This document shows positions 51,801 through 59,764 of a DNA stretch of 64,000 nt, in pieces. The notes beneath the pieces were generated by a model. It saw only the letters and a program-made list of their open reading frames with translations, was not told the origin of the DNA and did no database searches. The stretch's first letter is position 1, and every line of letters begins with the position of its first letter. Made by a program: the position numbers and the translations under genes. This stretch comes from Paenibacillus_G sp049942825 (GTDB lineage Bacteria; Bacillota; Bacilli; Paenibacillales; NBRC-103111), in NCBI RefSeq assembly GCF_049942825.1, contig NZ_CP187970.1, positions 6,448,001 to 6,512,000 on the forward strand, in the 5' to 3' direction.

Positions 51801-53345
51801 CCTGCAGGCACCGTGCTTGAAGTGATCGCAACAGCCACGGGCTATACCAGCACCCCGGCGTACGTCCTGGTGCTGACACCCGTACTGAACGATGCCGGAG
51901 CGGTTGCGGCGGACAAGAATGCCCTGACGGACAGCGTCATCCTGAACGGCAACCCGTCACTGGATGCCGTGACGACCGCGCTGAAGCTGCCGACCTCCGG
52001 GGAGAATGGAACGACGATCTCCTGGCAGTCCAGCCAGCCGTCCGTCATCTCCACGAGCGGTACCGTGAGCCGGCCGGCTTCCTCCGCTGAGAATGCCGCA
52101 GTTACACTGACAGCAACGATCTCCCGCAGAAGCGCCAGTGACACGAAGACCTTCACCGTCACCGTGCTGAAGCAGACGGCTCCTTCCGGTGATACGCTGA
52201 CGATCAGCGAAGCCAAGGCATTGCCTGTAGGCACATTGGTCAAGGTGCGCGGCTACCTGACGTCCAAGACGGCGGCAAGCAACAGCAACATTGTCTTCGT
52301 CCTGGCGGATCAGGAAGGCGTGACCGACTTCACGGGCAATGCGGGCGCGATCCAGATTCCGCAGACGAACTCCTACTACGTCGACCCGGCTGCAAAGCAG
52401 GCGCTGCTCGATGCGCCGATCGGTTCCATGGTCATCGTGGAAGGCAAGATCGATACGTATAACAGCCAGCCGTCCATCGAAACGATCCGCTCCGCAGCCG
52501 TTCAAGGCCCAGAGAACAGCGCTCCGACGGTAACGAACGTGACGTACAGCGGCGTGCCGCAGGTGGGCGCAGCCTTGACGGGCGTCTACACCTACAGCGA
52601 TGCAGAGAACGATGCCGAAGGGAACTCCCTCTACGCCTGGTACCGCGCGGATTCGGCGGACGGTACAGGCCTCACGCCCATTGCCGGCGCAGCCGGCAAA
52701 ACCTACACGGTCACCGAAGCCGACCTCGGCAAATACCTGATTTTCGAAGTCACTCCGGCCGCCGCATCCGGCACCGCCGCCGGCCAGCCGGTGAAGAGCG
52801 CTGCGACAGGACAAGTAACAGGGCAGCAAGGTCCAGGACCTGTAGGCGCCGACCTCTTCTTCTCGGAGTACGTCGAAGGCACGTCCAATAACAAAGCGAT
52901 CGAAATCTTCAATCCGTCCGGCACAGCCGTTAATCTCAGCGGGTATACGGTGGAGCTCTATGCCAACGGCGCGACCGCACCGACGAACAAGCTGGATCTG
53001 AGCGGCACGCTGGCTGCAGGCGATGTCTATGTCATCGCGAACAGCTCCGCTAACGCGGCAATCCTGGCTGCAGCCGACGTCACCAGCACCGTTACCTTCT
53101 TCAATGGCGACGATGCCCTCGTGCTCAAAAAGAACGGCGTCATCATCGATGTCATCGGTCAAGTAGGTACCGATCCCGGCACCGAGTGGGGCAGCGGCGT
53201 AACCTCGACCCTCGACAATACGATCCGCCGCCAGCCGGGCACGACCGCAGGCGACACTAACGCTTCCGACGCTTTCGATCCGGCGGCGCAGTGGATCGGG
53301 TATCCGGTCGACACGTTCGACGGACTCGGCCAGCATACGAACTAA
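48828..53345 (+). CDS. Very large secreted 5'-nucleotidase with Ig-like repeats and C-terminal lamin-tail domain
   Basis: Secreted enzyme of 1505 residues. Signal peptide (end near SYA). The metallophosphoesterase domain spans about 65-330 with LLGINDLHG, HAGDTIGG, GNHEFDEG, VLSHLD and AAHNHAVVNG metal ligands, followed by the 5'-nucleotidase C-terminal domain to about 560 (MNGGGIRDNL; WGELYNIQPFNNQLVKVEVT; FSYTW). Then come two OB-fold/DUF5689-like regions, three or four bacterial Ig-like domains (ITWSSSNPAAVAADGTVTRP; ISWQSSQPSVISTSGTVSRP), and a lamin-tail (LTD) domain at about 1340-1505 (LFFSEYVEGTSNNKAIEIFN). It should release phosphate from extracellular nucleotides. ATG 48828 follows GGGAGG. 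The PhoP-like promoter supports this role. There is no SLH anchor. Confidence 0.92.
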   Translation: MRSPAFKLALALLLSGSTLAPSASYASSDTYRILAADNDTDAVQTSAYGLQSGTGATVQEATYGPVSVQLLGINDLHGKVDQTYPVDPNGDKVNEANLGRMDYVAAYLKQREAGNPNTLILHAGDTIGGSSPVTALLQDEPTVEMLESIGFDGGTVGNHEFDEGTAEMLRMIQGGSHPKGTANYDGMNFPIVAANIEYKADGSPVLPPYFIREIGGVKIGFIGVVTQSTASIVMPGGIADIRFTDETAAVNKAAAELKAQGIRSIVVLSHLDASQSGTNVTGAAADLANHVDDEVDVIFAAHNHAVVNGTVDNKLIVQAWEYGKAISDIDLQIDPATGDIVQKSAEIVYVDQAGITPDPAVGAILQKYVDRVAPIINEVVGTTSSEMTGGYGVRGPVGDNALGNFIADGMRYAMNSDFALMNGGGIRDNLNQGDVTWGELYNIQPFNNQLVKVEVTGADLETILNAQLSSLYGPDYSIGGFSYTWNGSTTKVVDIFLPDGSKIDKTKTYTVTVNNFMQTATSSKYKPIGTLGKNPVYGPEDLEASVAFTRSFGGAPISYQAEGRIKEVSGVPTDPALLTVAQFRALADGTAGKAQGVITTTPLGNKSFYMQDSTGGIFIYSPSVTETLAIGDKVTVSGIKKTFNGELEFDSGAAVTKIGTEPVPAPVQITPAQAGDHQGKLVTLKAVKVSDIRANDFNVTAGGSTVMVYTGAYGVGTTQVKDGDIIDLTGIAAYYNKNQIKPRSAADIVVTGGLSDAEITAADSKALTLGDTSAVTLNLTLPTAGAKGSVITWSSSNPAAVAADGTVTRPEKGQPAAAAVLTATITKGTSTLTKNFSITVKPKRLTDQEAVANAKAALFLTYDGVSDKLKLITAGADMTTISWRLTNPELSRIVDVTTGAVDRTKVIGGSEKVTLVATISRGTYSDIDVFTILVRGLPAPAVVNAVYENDTFVTGTAKAGSTVTVRTGDIVLGSSAAHATTGAYQVPIAAQPAGTVLEVIATATGYTSTPAYVLVLTPVLNDAGAVAADKNALTDSVILNGNPSLDAVTTALKLPTSGENGTTISWQSSQPSVISTSGTVSRPASSAENAAVTLTATISRRSASDTKTFTVTVLKQTAPSGDTLTISEAKALPVGTLVKVRGYLTSKTAASNSNIVFVLADQEGVTDFTGNAGAIQIPQTNSYYVDPAAKQALLDAPIGSMVIVEGKIDTYNSQPSIETIRSAAVQGPENSAPTVTNVTYSGVPQVGAALTGVYTYSDAENDAEGNSLYAWYRADSADGTGLTPIAGAAGKTYTVTEADLGKYLIFEVTPAAASGTAAGQPVKSAATGQVTGQQGPGPVGADLFFSEYVEGTSNNKAIEIFNPSGTAVNLSGYTVELYANGATAPTNKLDLSGTLAAGDVYVIANSSANAAILAAADVTSTVTFFNGDDALVLKKNGVIIDVIGQVGTDPGTEWGSGVTSTLDNTIRRQPGTTAGDTNASDAFDPAAQWIGYPVDTFDGLGQHTN

Positions 53346-53372
53346 ACCCATCCTACACGAGGAGGCTCTCCC

Positions 53373-54572
53373 ATGAAGATAATGCAGCAACGCTTCACCC
53401 GCACACTGCTCAGCCTGGCCCTCTCCCTCACGGTGACCGCCTCTGCGGTACCCGCCGTCCTGGCCGAGGGTCCGGCCGACCCGGCTCCGTATCTCAATCC
53501 GGCAGGTACGGCGAACGGCAAAAAGGTGCTCTTCGACAACACACACGGCCAAACGGCCGGAGCGGCCGACTGGGTGATCAACGGCGGGTTCTCGGACTTC
53601 GCCGAAGGCATTGCCGCCGCAGGGTACTACGTCAAGGAGCTGCGCAAGAGCACGCCGATCACGCTCGACGACCTCAAGGCGTATGACGTCTTCATCATTC
53701 CGGAATCCAACGTGCCTTACAAAACGACCGAGCAGGCGGCCATGCTGCAGTATGTGCAGGGCGGCGGAAGCATCTTCTTCATCGCCGACCACTATAATGC
53801 AGACCGCAACAAGAACCGCTGGGACTCCTCCGAGGTCTTCAACGGCTTCCGGCGCGGAGCTTGGTCCGATCCGGCGAAGGGCATGTCCGCGGAGGAGCGT
53901 GCGTCCGCAGCCATGCAGGGCGTGGCCAGCACAGACTGGCTCGCCTCCAATTTCGGCGTGCGGTTCCGCTATAACGCGCTCGGCGACATTAACGCCTCCG
54001 TCATCGTCTCGCCGGAGCAGTCGCTCGGCATTACACGCGGCGTGAAGACAGTGGCCATGCATGCCGGCAGCACGCTGGCCATCATCGATCCAGCCAAAGC
54101 CAAGGGCATCGTCTATCTGCCTTCCACGAACCAGGCCTGGGGCAATGCCGTGGACAAGGGCGTATACGCCGGCGGCGGCATCGCCGAGGGACCTTACGCC
54201 GCCATCTCCAAGGTAGGCAAAGGGAAAGCCGCCTTCATCGGGGACTCCTCTCCGGTGGAAGACGCTACCCCGCGCTACCTTCGCGAAGAGACCGGGGCAG
54301 CCAAGACGACGTATGACGGCTTCAAGGAGCAGAACGACGCGGCCCTGCTCATCAATGTCGTGAACTGGCTGGCCAAGAAGGAGTCGTATACGAAGCTTTC
54401 GCAGATCAGCGGGCTGCAGCTCGACTCCCCTACACCGCTGCTGACCTCCGGTGCGGAGAACGAGATTCCGCAGCAGACGGTGGAGCCGCAGGCCGAGCCT
54501 TGGGCCGCTCCGGCCGCCGGCTACAAGTGGTGGGATCCTTCCACCTTCAAGACAGGCTCCTATGGGAAATAA
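53373..54572 (+). CDS. Secreted GATase-like (DUF4350/ThuA-like) protein
   Basis: Secreted protein of 399 residues with a signal peptide (end near VLA). The body follows the class-I glutamine-amidotransferase-like alpha/beta pattern: KKVLFDNTHGQ start, FAEGIAAAGYYVKEL, LKAYDVFIIPESN, a nucleophile-elbow-like AAMLQYVQGGGSIFFIADHYN, and a late GKGKAAFIGDSSPVED. No clear catalytic Cys is seen, which fits DUF4350-like non-enzymatic or sugar-binding members. It lies 27 nt downstream of the nucleotidase with AGGAGG before ATG 53373, so they form an operon and probably share the PhoP-type promoter. The exact function is unknown. Confidence 0.75.
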   Translation: MKIMQQRFTRTLLSLALSLTVTASAVPAVLAEGPADPAPYLNPAGTANGKKVLFDNTHGQTAGAADWVINGGFSDFAEGIAAAGYYVKELRKSTPITLDDLKAYDVFIIPESNVPYKTTEQAAMLQYVQGGGSIFFIADHYNADRNKNRWDSSEVFNGFRRGAWSDPAKGMSAEERASAAMQGVASTDWLASNFGVRFRYNALGDINASVIVSPEQSLGITRGVKTVAMHAGSTLAIIDPAKAKGIVYLPSTNQAWGNAVDKGVYAGGGIAEGPYAAISKVGKGKAAFIGDSSPVEDATPRYLREETGAAKTTYDGFKEQNDAALLINVVNWLAKKESYTKLSQISGLQLDSPTPLLTSGAENEIPQQTVEPQAEPWAAPAAGYKWWDPSTFKTGSYGK

Positions 54573-54615
54573 GGACATGCCTGGACAGCACCGCGCCCGG
54601 GGCTGTCCGCAGCAC

Positions 54616-54660
54616 CAAAAAACCTCCAACGCCACTGTTTTGTGGGTTGGAGGTTTTTTG
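54616..54660. terminator. Bidirectional terminator after the nucleotidase operon
   Basis: A 15-bp perfect stem (54616-54630 with 54646-54660, CAAAAAACCTCCAAC) with a 15-nt loop and a T run on either strand. It can end the plus-strand operon and the minus-strand LuxR gene. Confidence 0.9.
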
Positions 54661-54792
54661 GCATTCCAAGGCGGGGATGAATCCCCGCCAGATCGTAAGA
54701 GGGCTTAGCGGTGGATCCCTACGCCGACCGTGAAGGGGAAAGGTACAAGCTTGGGGGCTCTAGCACGACAAGGAGCCGACAAAGGCCCAGCC

Positions 54793-56052
54793 TCAAGAGC
54801 CCATGAGCTTCTTGATCAATTCCTTGCGGTTGCGCACCCCGGTCTTCTCAAAAATGTGGCTCAGGTGCTTCTTCACCGTAATCTCCGCCACGATCAGCTT
54901 CTGCGCAATGTCCGCGGTCGTGCTGCAGTCCAGCACCAGCCGTGCGACCTCCGCTTCGCGCTCCGTCAGGCCGTACGGATTGTCGTCCAGCAGCTGTGCG
55001 CTCCGCTTCGCAAGCCGTTCGTGCAGCGCCGGCTGCCGGCGGGCCAGATCGTCCGCGAGGAGTTTCCGCAGCAGCCCGTACACCTCCCATCCGCCCTCCT
55101 CATGCGGGCGGATGAACGAGAGGGCGCACAGCCGGGCGAAGTCGGCCGGCGCCACTTCCGCTTCGAGCAGCGCTTCGAGCCGCTCCTGCTCGAAGGAGGG
55201 CAGCAGGGCCGCCGCGTCCAGCAGCGGACGCAGCCCCTCGGCGCCATCCTCCTGGAGCCACCGGCCCAGCAGGTAGGTCTGCAGCCCCGCCCCCAGCGCA
55301 TCCAGACCCTGGCTGCCGGAAGAACCGGCATCCGACTCCCCTGCCATCACAAGGCAGGACAAGGTCAGCGGATGGCCCTGCGAGGCCGCCCACAGCCGGG
55401 CGGCTTCCCCGGCGGCCAAACGCCCGGCGGCTTCCGCATAAGCGCGGACTTCCTCCGGCGTGAAGCCCCCCAGCTGCACCACTTCGAGGCGCTCCGTCGC
55501 CCCGCCGGCCTGTGCAGCCGGCCAGGCGCCAGGGCCCCGGCGGCCGGCGGTCACGAGCAGCACGGAGGGCGGCAGCTGAGGCAGAAGCGTCCCGCACAGC
55601 CAGCGCTCCGCGTCCCCGGCGGCCTCGTAGGAATCCACGGCCAGCAGCACCGGAACCCGGGCGGCGGCGGCAGACAGCTTCTCGCGGCACATCGAGCCGT
55701 AGGAAGGAAGGATGGCCCAGGGGTCGGCAGCAGGGCTGTCCGGCTCCGAAGGAAGGACGGCCAGGATCGCCGCCGCCAGAGATTCCCCGTGCCCTGCAGC
55801 ATCCCGGCTGTCGACCTGCAGCGTCAGCCAGCCCCGGGATCCGGCGAGCCTGCGGAACTCGGCCAGCAGGCAGCTTTTGCCCGTACCCGCCGTCCCCTCG
55901 ATATGAAGCCGGGAGACGCCGTTCCCGGACCCGCGCTTTTCCAGCTGTTCCAGCAGCGCTTCGAACCGAAGCAGTTTGCTGCTTCTCCCAATGAAGAGAG
56001 GGGAGGCATGAGAACGCTCTCCTGTCTCCCTTAGAGTCATACTTTTGAGCAT
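54793..56052 (-). CDS. LuxR-family ATPase regulator (MalT/STAND-like)
   Basis: Cytoplasmic regulator of 419 residues. An AAA/NACHT-like ATPase is at residues about 15-200 with P-loop IEGTAGTGKSCLLAEF and a VLLAVDSYEA Walker-B-like strand, then a helical region, then a LuxR-type HTH at about 352-418 (LTEREAEVARLVLDCSTTAD; IAQKLIVAEITVKKHLSHIFEKTGV). It is shorter than MalT-type LAL regulators and lacks a TPR region. I take ATG 56052; there is no strong ribosome site, and ATG 56040 is the alternative. It is divergent from two short secreted-peptide genes, so it may be their regulator or the receptor of an imported peptide; this is inferred. Confidence 0.82.
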   Translation of the reverse strand: MLKSMTLRETGERSHASPLFIGRSSKLLRFEALLEQLEKRGSGNGVSRLHIEGTAGTGKSCLLAEFRRLAGSRGWLTLQVDSRDAAGHGESLAAAILAVLPSEPDSPAADPWAILPSYGSMCREKLSAAAARVPVLLAVDSYEAAGDAERWLCGTLLPQLPPSVLLVTAGRRGPGAWPAAQAGGATERLEVVQLGGFTPEEVRAYAEAAGRLAAGEAARLWAASQGHPLTLSCLVMAGESDAGSSGSQGLDALGAGLQTYLLGRWLQEDGAEGLRPLLDAAALLPSFEQERLEALLEAEVAPADFARLCALSFIRPHEEGGWEVYGLLRKLLADDLARRQPALHERLAKRSAQLLDDNPYGLTEREAEVARLVLDCSTTADIAQKLIVAEITVKKHLSHIFEKTGVRNRKELIKKLMGS

Positions 56053-56140
56053 AGCTGCATCCGACCTTTGGCTTGATTTCGTTATCCCTATTGTAAACAA
56101 ATCCCATTCCAGCGGCAATGCGCAGATGGCCGTTCTTTTG

Positions 56141-56184
56141 GTGAGATATACCACAATTTCGCAAAGAGTATACCTTCGTATACT
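56141..56184. promoter_or_regulatory. Operator candidates between the LuxR gene and the peptide genes
   Basis: AGTATAC-CTTC-GTATACT (56167-56184) is a perfect palindrome, and GAGATATACCA (56142-56152) repeats its half-site 24 bp upstream. A third copy, GAATATACCA, lies at about 56450-56459, upstream of the second peptide gene. Such a set upstream of both peptide genes fits the divergent LuxR-type protein. Confidence 0.5.
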
Positions 56185-56259
56185 ACCTGACGCTGTCCTG
56201 CGGTGATATGCTTACTTTCGTCAGACAACGAGACGATGACGGCAAGGAGGTGAACACAC

Positions 56260-56415
56260 ATGAAACGCACCCTGATGGTTATGGCTGCAGCAGCTGTGGT
56301 TCTGCTCGGCACAGGCGACTTCGCCGCACCGGCAAGCGCGATGTACAAAGGCTATGTCCCCGGCTCGATCATGGAGACAATTGAGATGGGCTACTGGTAC
56401 TGGTTCCTTACGTAA
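56260..56415 (+). CDS. Small secreted peptide 1 (51 residues)
   Basis: Short peptide with an N-terminal Arg/Lys, a hydrophobic core (VMAAAAVVLLGTG) and an ASA site at residue 27, as in a signal peptide. The predicted mature part is about 24 residues and ends SIMETIEMGYWYWFLT. ATG 56260 has a perfect AAGGAGG with 9-nt spacing, which is strong evidence for translation. Its C-terminal 16 residues match peptide 2 (SVMESIEYAYWYYFLR) at most positions, with the same order of hydrophobic, acidic and aromatic residues. It could be a signal, a bacteriocin-like or membrane-active peptide. I know of no family for it. Confidence 0.75.
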   Translation: MKRTLMVMAAAAVVLLGTGDFAAPASAMYKGYVPGSIMETIEMGYWYWFLT

Positions 56416-56607
56416 CACGGTTAACAACCATGCTTCATCCGGTCCGCAGCGAATATACCATGCATCCCCGCTCGATGATTGTATCATCAGCGAGAAACAG
56501 CATGCGGCCGGCAGCCACCCCTCAGCCCCGCGATTCCCCTTTTCCTCGCCGGCCCCGCGCTGACGAGCTTCACACCCCACTACCCACTACTGGAGGATGA
56601 AACACTT

Positions 56608-56760
56608 ATGAAAAAGCATACCCGCAAACTTGCCATGATCACGGCCTGTGCCGCCGTTGCGGCCATCGGTCTCGGAGACTTCGCTACGGATGCCGGCGCT
56701 ATGCCGCGCAGCGTCATGGAATCCATCGAATACGCGTACTGGTACTACTTCCTCCGCTAG
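56608..56760 (+). CDS. Small secreted peptide 2 (50 residues), paralogue of peptide 1
   Basis: Signal peptide with a KKHTRK start, hydrophobic core (AMITACAAVAAIGLG) and an AGA site near residue 31. The predicted mature part of about 19 residues is MPRSVMESIEYAYWYYFLR. ATG 56608 follows TGGAGG with an 11-nt gap. The LG-GDFA-D/P-A-AM motif around the cleavage site and the aromatic C-terminus are shared with peptide 1, so the pair arose by duplication and both parts are conserved. The 192-bp gap between the two shows an upstream ATATACCA half-site. A terminator follows at 56775-56847. Confidence 0.75.
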   Translation: MKKHTRKLAMITACAAVAAIGLGDFATDAGAMPRSVMESIEYAYWYYFLR

Positions 56761-56774
56761 GAGAGCATGCCATG

Positions 56775-56847
56775 ACGCCGGCCGCAGTTTCTACGGGCTA
56801 TCGCATGAGCGACCCGTCAGCAGCTGCAGCCGGCGTATCTTTTTTTA
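56775..56847 (+). terminator. Terminator after the peptide genes
   Basis: Arms ACGCCGGCCGCAG (56775-56787) and CTGCAGCCGGCGT (56824-56836), with a single offset pair each, followed by seven T (56841-56847). It separates the peptide genes from the membrane-protein gene. Confidence 0.7.
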
Positions 56848-56893
56848 TTCACCTGATCATTAGTAGGGATGTTGAAAGGAGACCGAACCCCTT

Positions 56894-57556
56894 ATGCTTC
56901 ACGCTGACCTCACGACTTCTCCGCTTGACTCTTATGGCCGGTGGTCCGGCTTCGCGCTGCTTCTCGGCGGTTCCGCCGGCGTCATCGCCCACCTGCTTCA
57001 CCCCGGCATGCCCGAGACCCTGCAAGAAACCGCCGCTTACACCGCGCGGACCGTTCCGGTGCATACCGTCCTGCTCCTGGCCTCCGTCCTGCTGCTCTTC
57101 GGCCTGCCGGCCTGGTACGTCCGGCGCAGCCGCGAACTCACCCGTCTCGGCTGGATCTCCCTTCCGCTCCTGTTCTTCGGCATCCTGCTCACCGAAACAC
57201 TGCACTGCATGCTCGAAATCACCGTGCTGCCGGGCATGTATACCGGTCTCGCCGCACCGGAGGAGATCCGCGCCGTGAATGTCGAGATCGCCCGGATGTA
57301 TGCTGCGCCTCCCGGCCCGTTCCTCTTCATTCCAGGGACCCTGATGTCGATCGCCGGTGCCGTGACCGCCTTCCTCTCCATCCGCCGGATGCCCCGTATG
57401 CCGCAAAGCGCCGCCGTCCTGCTCGTGCTGTACCCGGTGTGCGGCCTGCTCCGCAGCGTGTTCCACGCCTCATCGCTGTATGCGTTCCCCGCGCTGCTAT
57501 ACGCCGCGCTCGCCATTGTCGGCTGGACGCTGCTGAAGCCCCGCGCTTACACGTAA
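56894..57556 (+). CDS. Integral membrane protein of unknown function
   Basis: Polytopic membrane protein of 220 residues with about six helices (FALLLGGSAGVIAHLLH; VHTVLLLASVLLLFGLP; LGWISLPLLFFGILLTETLH; FLFIPGTLMSIAGAVTAFL; AVLLVLYPVCGLL; LYAALAIVGWTLL). I do not recognise the family. ATG 56894 has AAAGGAG about 11 nt upstream. It lies after the terminator of the peptide genes in the same direction and could belong to the same functional unit (export or protection) or be unrelated. Its stop overlaps the end of the convergent SCP2 gene by 10 bp. Confidence 0.75.
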   Translation: MLHADLTTSPLDSYGRWSGFALLLGGSAGVIAHLLHPGMPETLQETAAYTARTVPVHTVLLLASVLLLFGLPAWYVRRSRELTRLGWISLPLLFFGILLTETLHCMLEITVLPGMYTGLAAPEEIRAVNVEIARMYAAPPGPFLFIPGTLMSIAGAVTAFLSIRRMPRMPQSAAVLLVLYPVCGLLRSVFHASSLYAFPALLYAALAIVGWTLLKPRAYT

Positions 57557-57870
57557 GACTTCAGCACCTCCTGAAGCCGGAACGCCACGGTCATTTTCCC
57601 CTCCATCTTGAGCTTGCCTTCCATATAGGCGGCCGCCGCATTGAGCCGGCGGGTCATCAGCCTGCGCATCGTGTCCTCCGTCAGAATCAGCTTGCAGTCC
57701 GGAGGATAGGGCGCGCCGTCCACGAGTTCCGCCTTTCCCCCTTTGAACCTCACCTGCAGCGTGTTTCCTTCCCCAAAATCAAATTGATACACCGCCTGCA
57801 AATTCCGGATCGGATCCGGGCTGCCGTTCATTCGGTCGACGAGCTTCTCGATCTCTTCGCGAATGACCAT
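57547..57870 (-). CDS. SCP2 sterol-binding domain protein
   Basis: Small cytoplasmic protein of 107 residues that is one SCP-2 domain, a fold with a hydrophobic tunnel for lipids and acyl-CoA. The fold's signature blocks are visible (YQFDFGEGNTLQVRFKGGKA; CKLILTEDTMRRLMTRRL; YMEGKLKMEGKMTVAFRLQE). ATG 57870 follows GAGGTGAG. It lies 37 nt after the acyl-CoA ligase gene on the same strand, so they probably form an operon for fatty-acid handling. Confidence 0.85.
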   Translation of the reverse strand: MVIREEIEKLVDRMNGSPDPIRNLQAVYQFDFGEGNTLQVRFKGGKAELVDGAPYPPDCKLILTEDTMRRLMTRRLNAAAAYMEGKLKMEGKMTVAFRLQEVLKSYV

Positions 57871-57907
57871 GCTCTCACCTCATCGCCCTAGTCTGGTCAA
57901 TTCCTGT

Positions 57908-59614
57908 TCAAGTGGGAATGTGCTCTTCCTCTTCTTTCTCTGCCGTGCTCCCTTCGGCTTCTTCCTCCAGCAGCGCCCGCCGCAGAATTTTGCCGACAAG
58001 CGACTTCGGCAGCGTGCTGCGGAATTCATACTGCTGCGGCACCTTGAAGGCGGCCAGACGCTCCCGGCACCAGCGGTCGAGCTCGTCGCGCCCCGCCTCG
58101 CTGCCTTCCTTCAGCACCACGTAGGCCTTGACCGTTTCGCCCCGGTACGCGTCGCGGATCCCGGCCACCACCGCCTCCACCACCTCCGGATGCTCATACA
58201 GCACTTCTTCGACCTCCCGCGGATAGATGTTGAATCCTCCGGCGATGATGAGGTCTTTTTTGCGGTCCAGTATCGTAAAAAATCCCTCCTCATCCATCTT
58301 CGCGAGATCGCCGGTGTACAGCCAGCCGTCCTTCAGCGCCGCCGCCGTCTCTTCCGGCCGGTTCCAGTAGCCCTTCATCACCTGGGGACCGCGTACGATC
58401 AGCTCCCCCACCTCGCCTGCCGGCAGTTCCTCGCCCGTCTCCGGATCGACGATCTTGGCATCCGTGTCCGGAAAAGGAATGCCGATCGAGCCCGCCTTGC
58501 GCCTGCTCCAGATCGGATTGGCGTGGGTCACCGGCGAAGCTTCCGTCATGCCGTACCCTTCGATCAGCCGGCCGCCCGTCAGCGCCTCGAATCGCTCCTG
58601 CACCTCGAGCGGCAGAGGGGCCGCCCCGCTGACACAGACCGAAGGGGCCCGGCCCCGAAAGCGCAGCGAACGGGGATCGCCGAGGAACGAGATGTACATC
58701 GTCGGCGCCCCGGGGAACACCGTCGGCTGCGTCCGCTTCAGCGTCTCGAACAGCAGGTCGAGATCGAAGCGCGGCAGGAGGGCGAGCGTCCCCGCCAGCG
58801 CGACCGACTGGTTCAGGAGCACGGTCAAGCCGAACACATGGAAGAACGGCAGGGCCGCCAGATACACCTCCTCGCCCCGTTTGCACCGGTACGCCCACAG
58901 GCGGTTCTGGATCGTCGCCGTGACGAGGTTCGCATGGGTGAGCATCACCCCTTTGGGCCGTCCCGTCGTGCCGCCGGTATACTGGATCAGGGCGAGATCC
59001 TCCTCCGGATCGACATTATGCCAGTAGGGCTCGGGGGAAGCCCCCTTGAGCAGCTTGGTCCAGGCGTAGACGCCTCCCCCATAGTCGACCGACCGGTCCA
59101 GCCCCTGCCGGCGGGCGAACAGGGGGTAGAGCAGGCTTTTGGGAAACGGCATATAATCCTTCAGCGAGGTGACGATGATCCGCCGCAGCCCCGCGGCTTC
59201 GGCCGTCCGGGCCACCCGCTTATACAGCAGATCGAGCGTCACCACCGTTCGCACCCCCGCATCGCCGAACTGGTGCAGGAGCTCGCGCGGCGTATACATC
59301 GGGTTCGTCATAACGACAATCCCGCCGAGCAGCAGCGTGCCGTAAAAGGCGATCACCGCCTGCGGACAATTCGGCAGCATGATCGCCACCCGGTCCCCCT
59401 GGTGAACGCCAAGATGCCGCAGCGCATTCGCGAACCGGTAAGCGGCCTGCAGCAGCCCAGCATACGACAAGCGCCCCCCGAGGAAATCGACGGCCGCCCG
59501 GCGCGGGTAGTCCCGTGCCGCATCGAGCAGGAACTGCGCCGCATGCTGTTTCGGATAATCGTAACTCGGCGGCACCTCGGCAGGATAATGGGCCAGCCAA
59601 GGCTTAGCAGACAT
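57908..59614 (-). CDS. Long-chain fatty-acid--CoA ligase (LcfA/FadD type)
   Basis: Acyl-CoA synthetase of 568 residues that activates fatty acids to acyl-CoA with ATP. ANL-superfamily motifs are present: P-loop IQYTGGTTGRPKGVMLTHAN (near residue 212), FHVFGL, GYGMTEASPVTHANP, YTGDLAKMDEEGFF, DRKKDLIIAGGFNIYPREVE, and the catalytic Lys in LPKSLVGKILRRAL. ATG 59614 follows AGGAGG with 9-nt spacing; the frame to 59755 runs further upstream without a site. It may be the start of a beta-oxidation operon with the SCP2 gene. A cre-like site lies about 150 nt upstream. Confidence 0.93.
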   Translation of the reverse strand: MSAKPWLAHYPAEVPPSYDYPKQHAAQFLLDAARDYPRRAAVDFLGGRLSYAGLLQAAYRFANALRHLGVHQGDRVAIMLPNCPQAVIAFYGTLLLGGIVVMTNPMYTPRELLHQFGDAGVRTVVTLDLLYKRVARTAEAAGLRRIIVTSLKDYMPFPKSLLYPLFARRQGLDRSVDYGGGVYAWTKLLKGASPEPYWHNVDPEEDLALIQYTGGTTGRPKGVMLTHANLVTATIQNRLWAYRCKRGEEVYLAALPFFHVFGLTVLLNQSVALAGTLALLPRFDLDLLFETLKRTQPTVFPGAPTMYISFLGDPRSLRFRGRAPSVCVSGAAPLPLEVQERFEALTGGRLIEGYGMTEASPVTHANPIWSRRKAGSIGIPFPDTDAKIVDPETGEELPAGEVGELIVRGPQVMKGYWNRPEETAAALKDGWLYTGDLAKMDEEGFFTILDRKKDLIIAGGFNIYPREVEEVLYEHPEVVEAVVAGIRDAYRGETVKAYVVLKEGSEAGRDELDRWCRERLAAFKVPQQYEFRSTLPKSLVGKILRRALLEEEAEGSTAEKEEEEHIPT

Positions 59615-59764
59615 AGGTGGACACCTCCTATAGAAGAGCGGGTACAAGCAGAGGCCAGGCTGGTGAGCCGTAAGAGGCGCCCTTCCCCGGCGGGTCTCCC
59701 GCATCAAAGCCAAACGTAGGCGAAGCAGCCATGGAAAGAGCAGTAGAGCGCCCACAGGTTGTCC

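Noticed and set aside
51957..54635. 892-residue minus-strand frame opposite the nucleotidase operon
   Set aside because: It runs across two well-supported secreted-protein genes, is Arg/Gly/His-rich as expected from the antisense of GC-rich DNA, and matches no family.
54793..56052. RRNPP-type peptide receptor
   Set aside because: No TPR repeats or Rgg/PlcR-type HTH; the protein has an ATPase region and a LuxR-type HTH instead.
57863..59719. 618-residue plus-strand frame opposite the acyl-CoA ligase
   Set aside because: It is the antisense of a gene with every ANL motif in place; its composition is rich in Arg, Pro and His.
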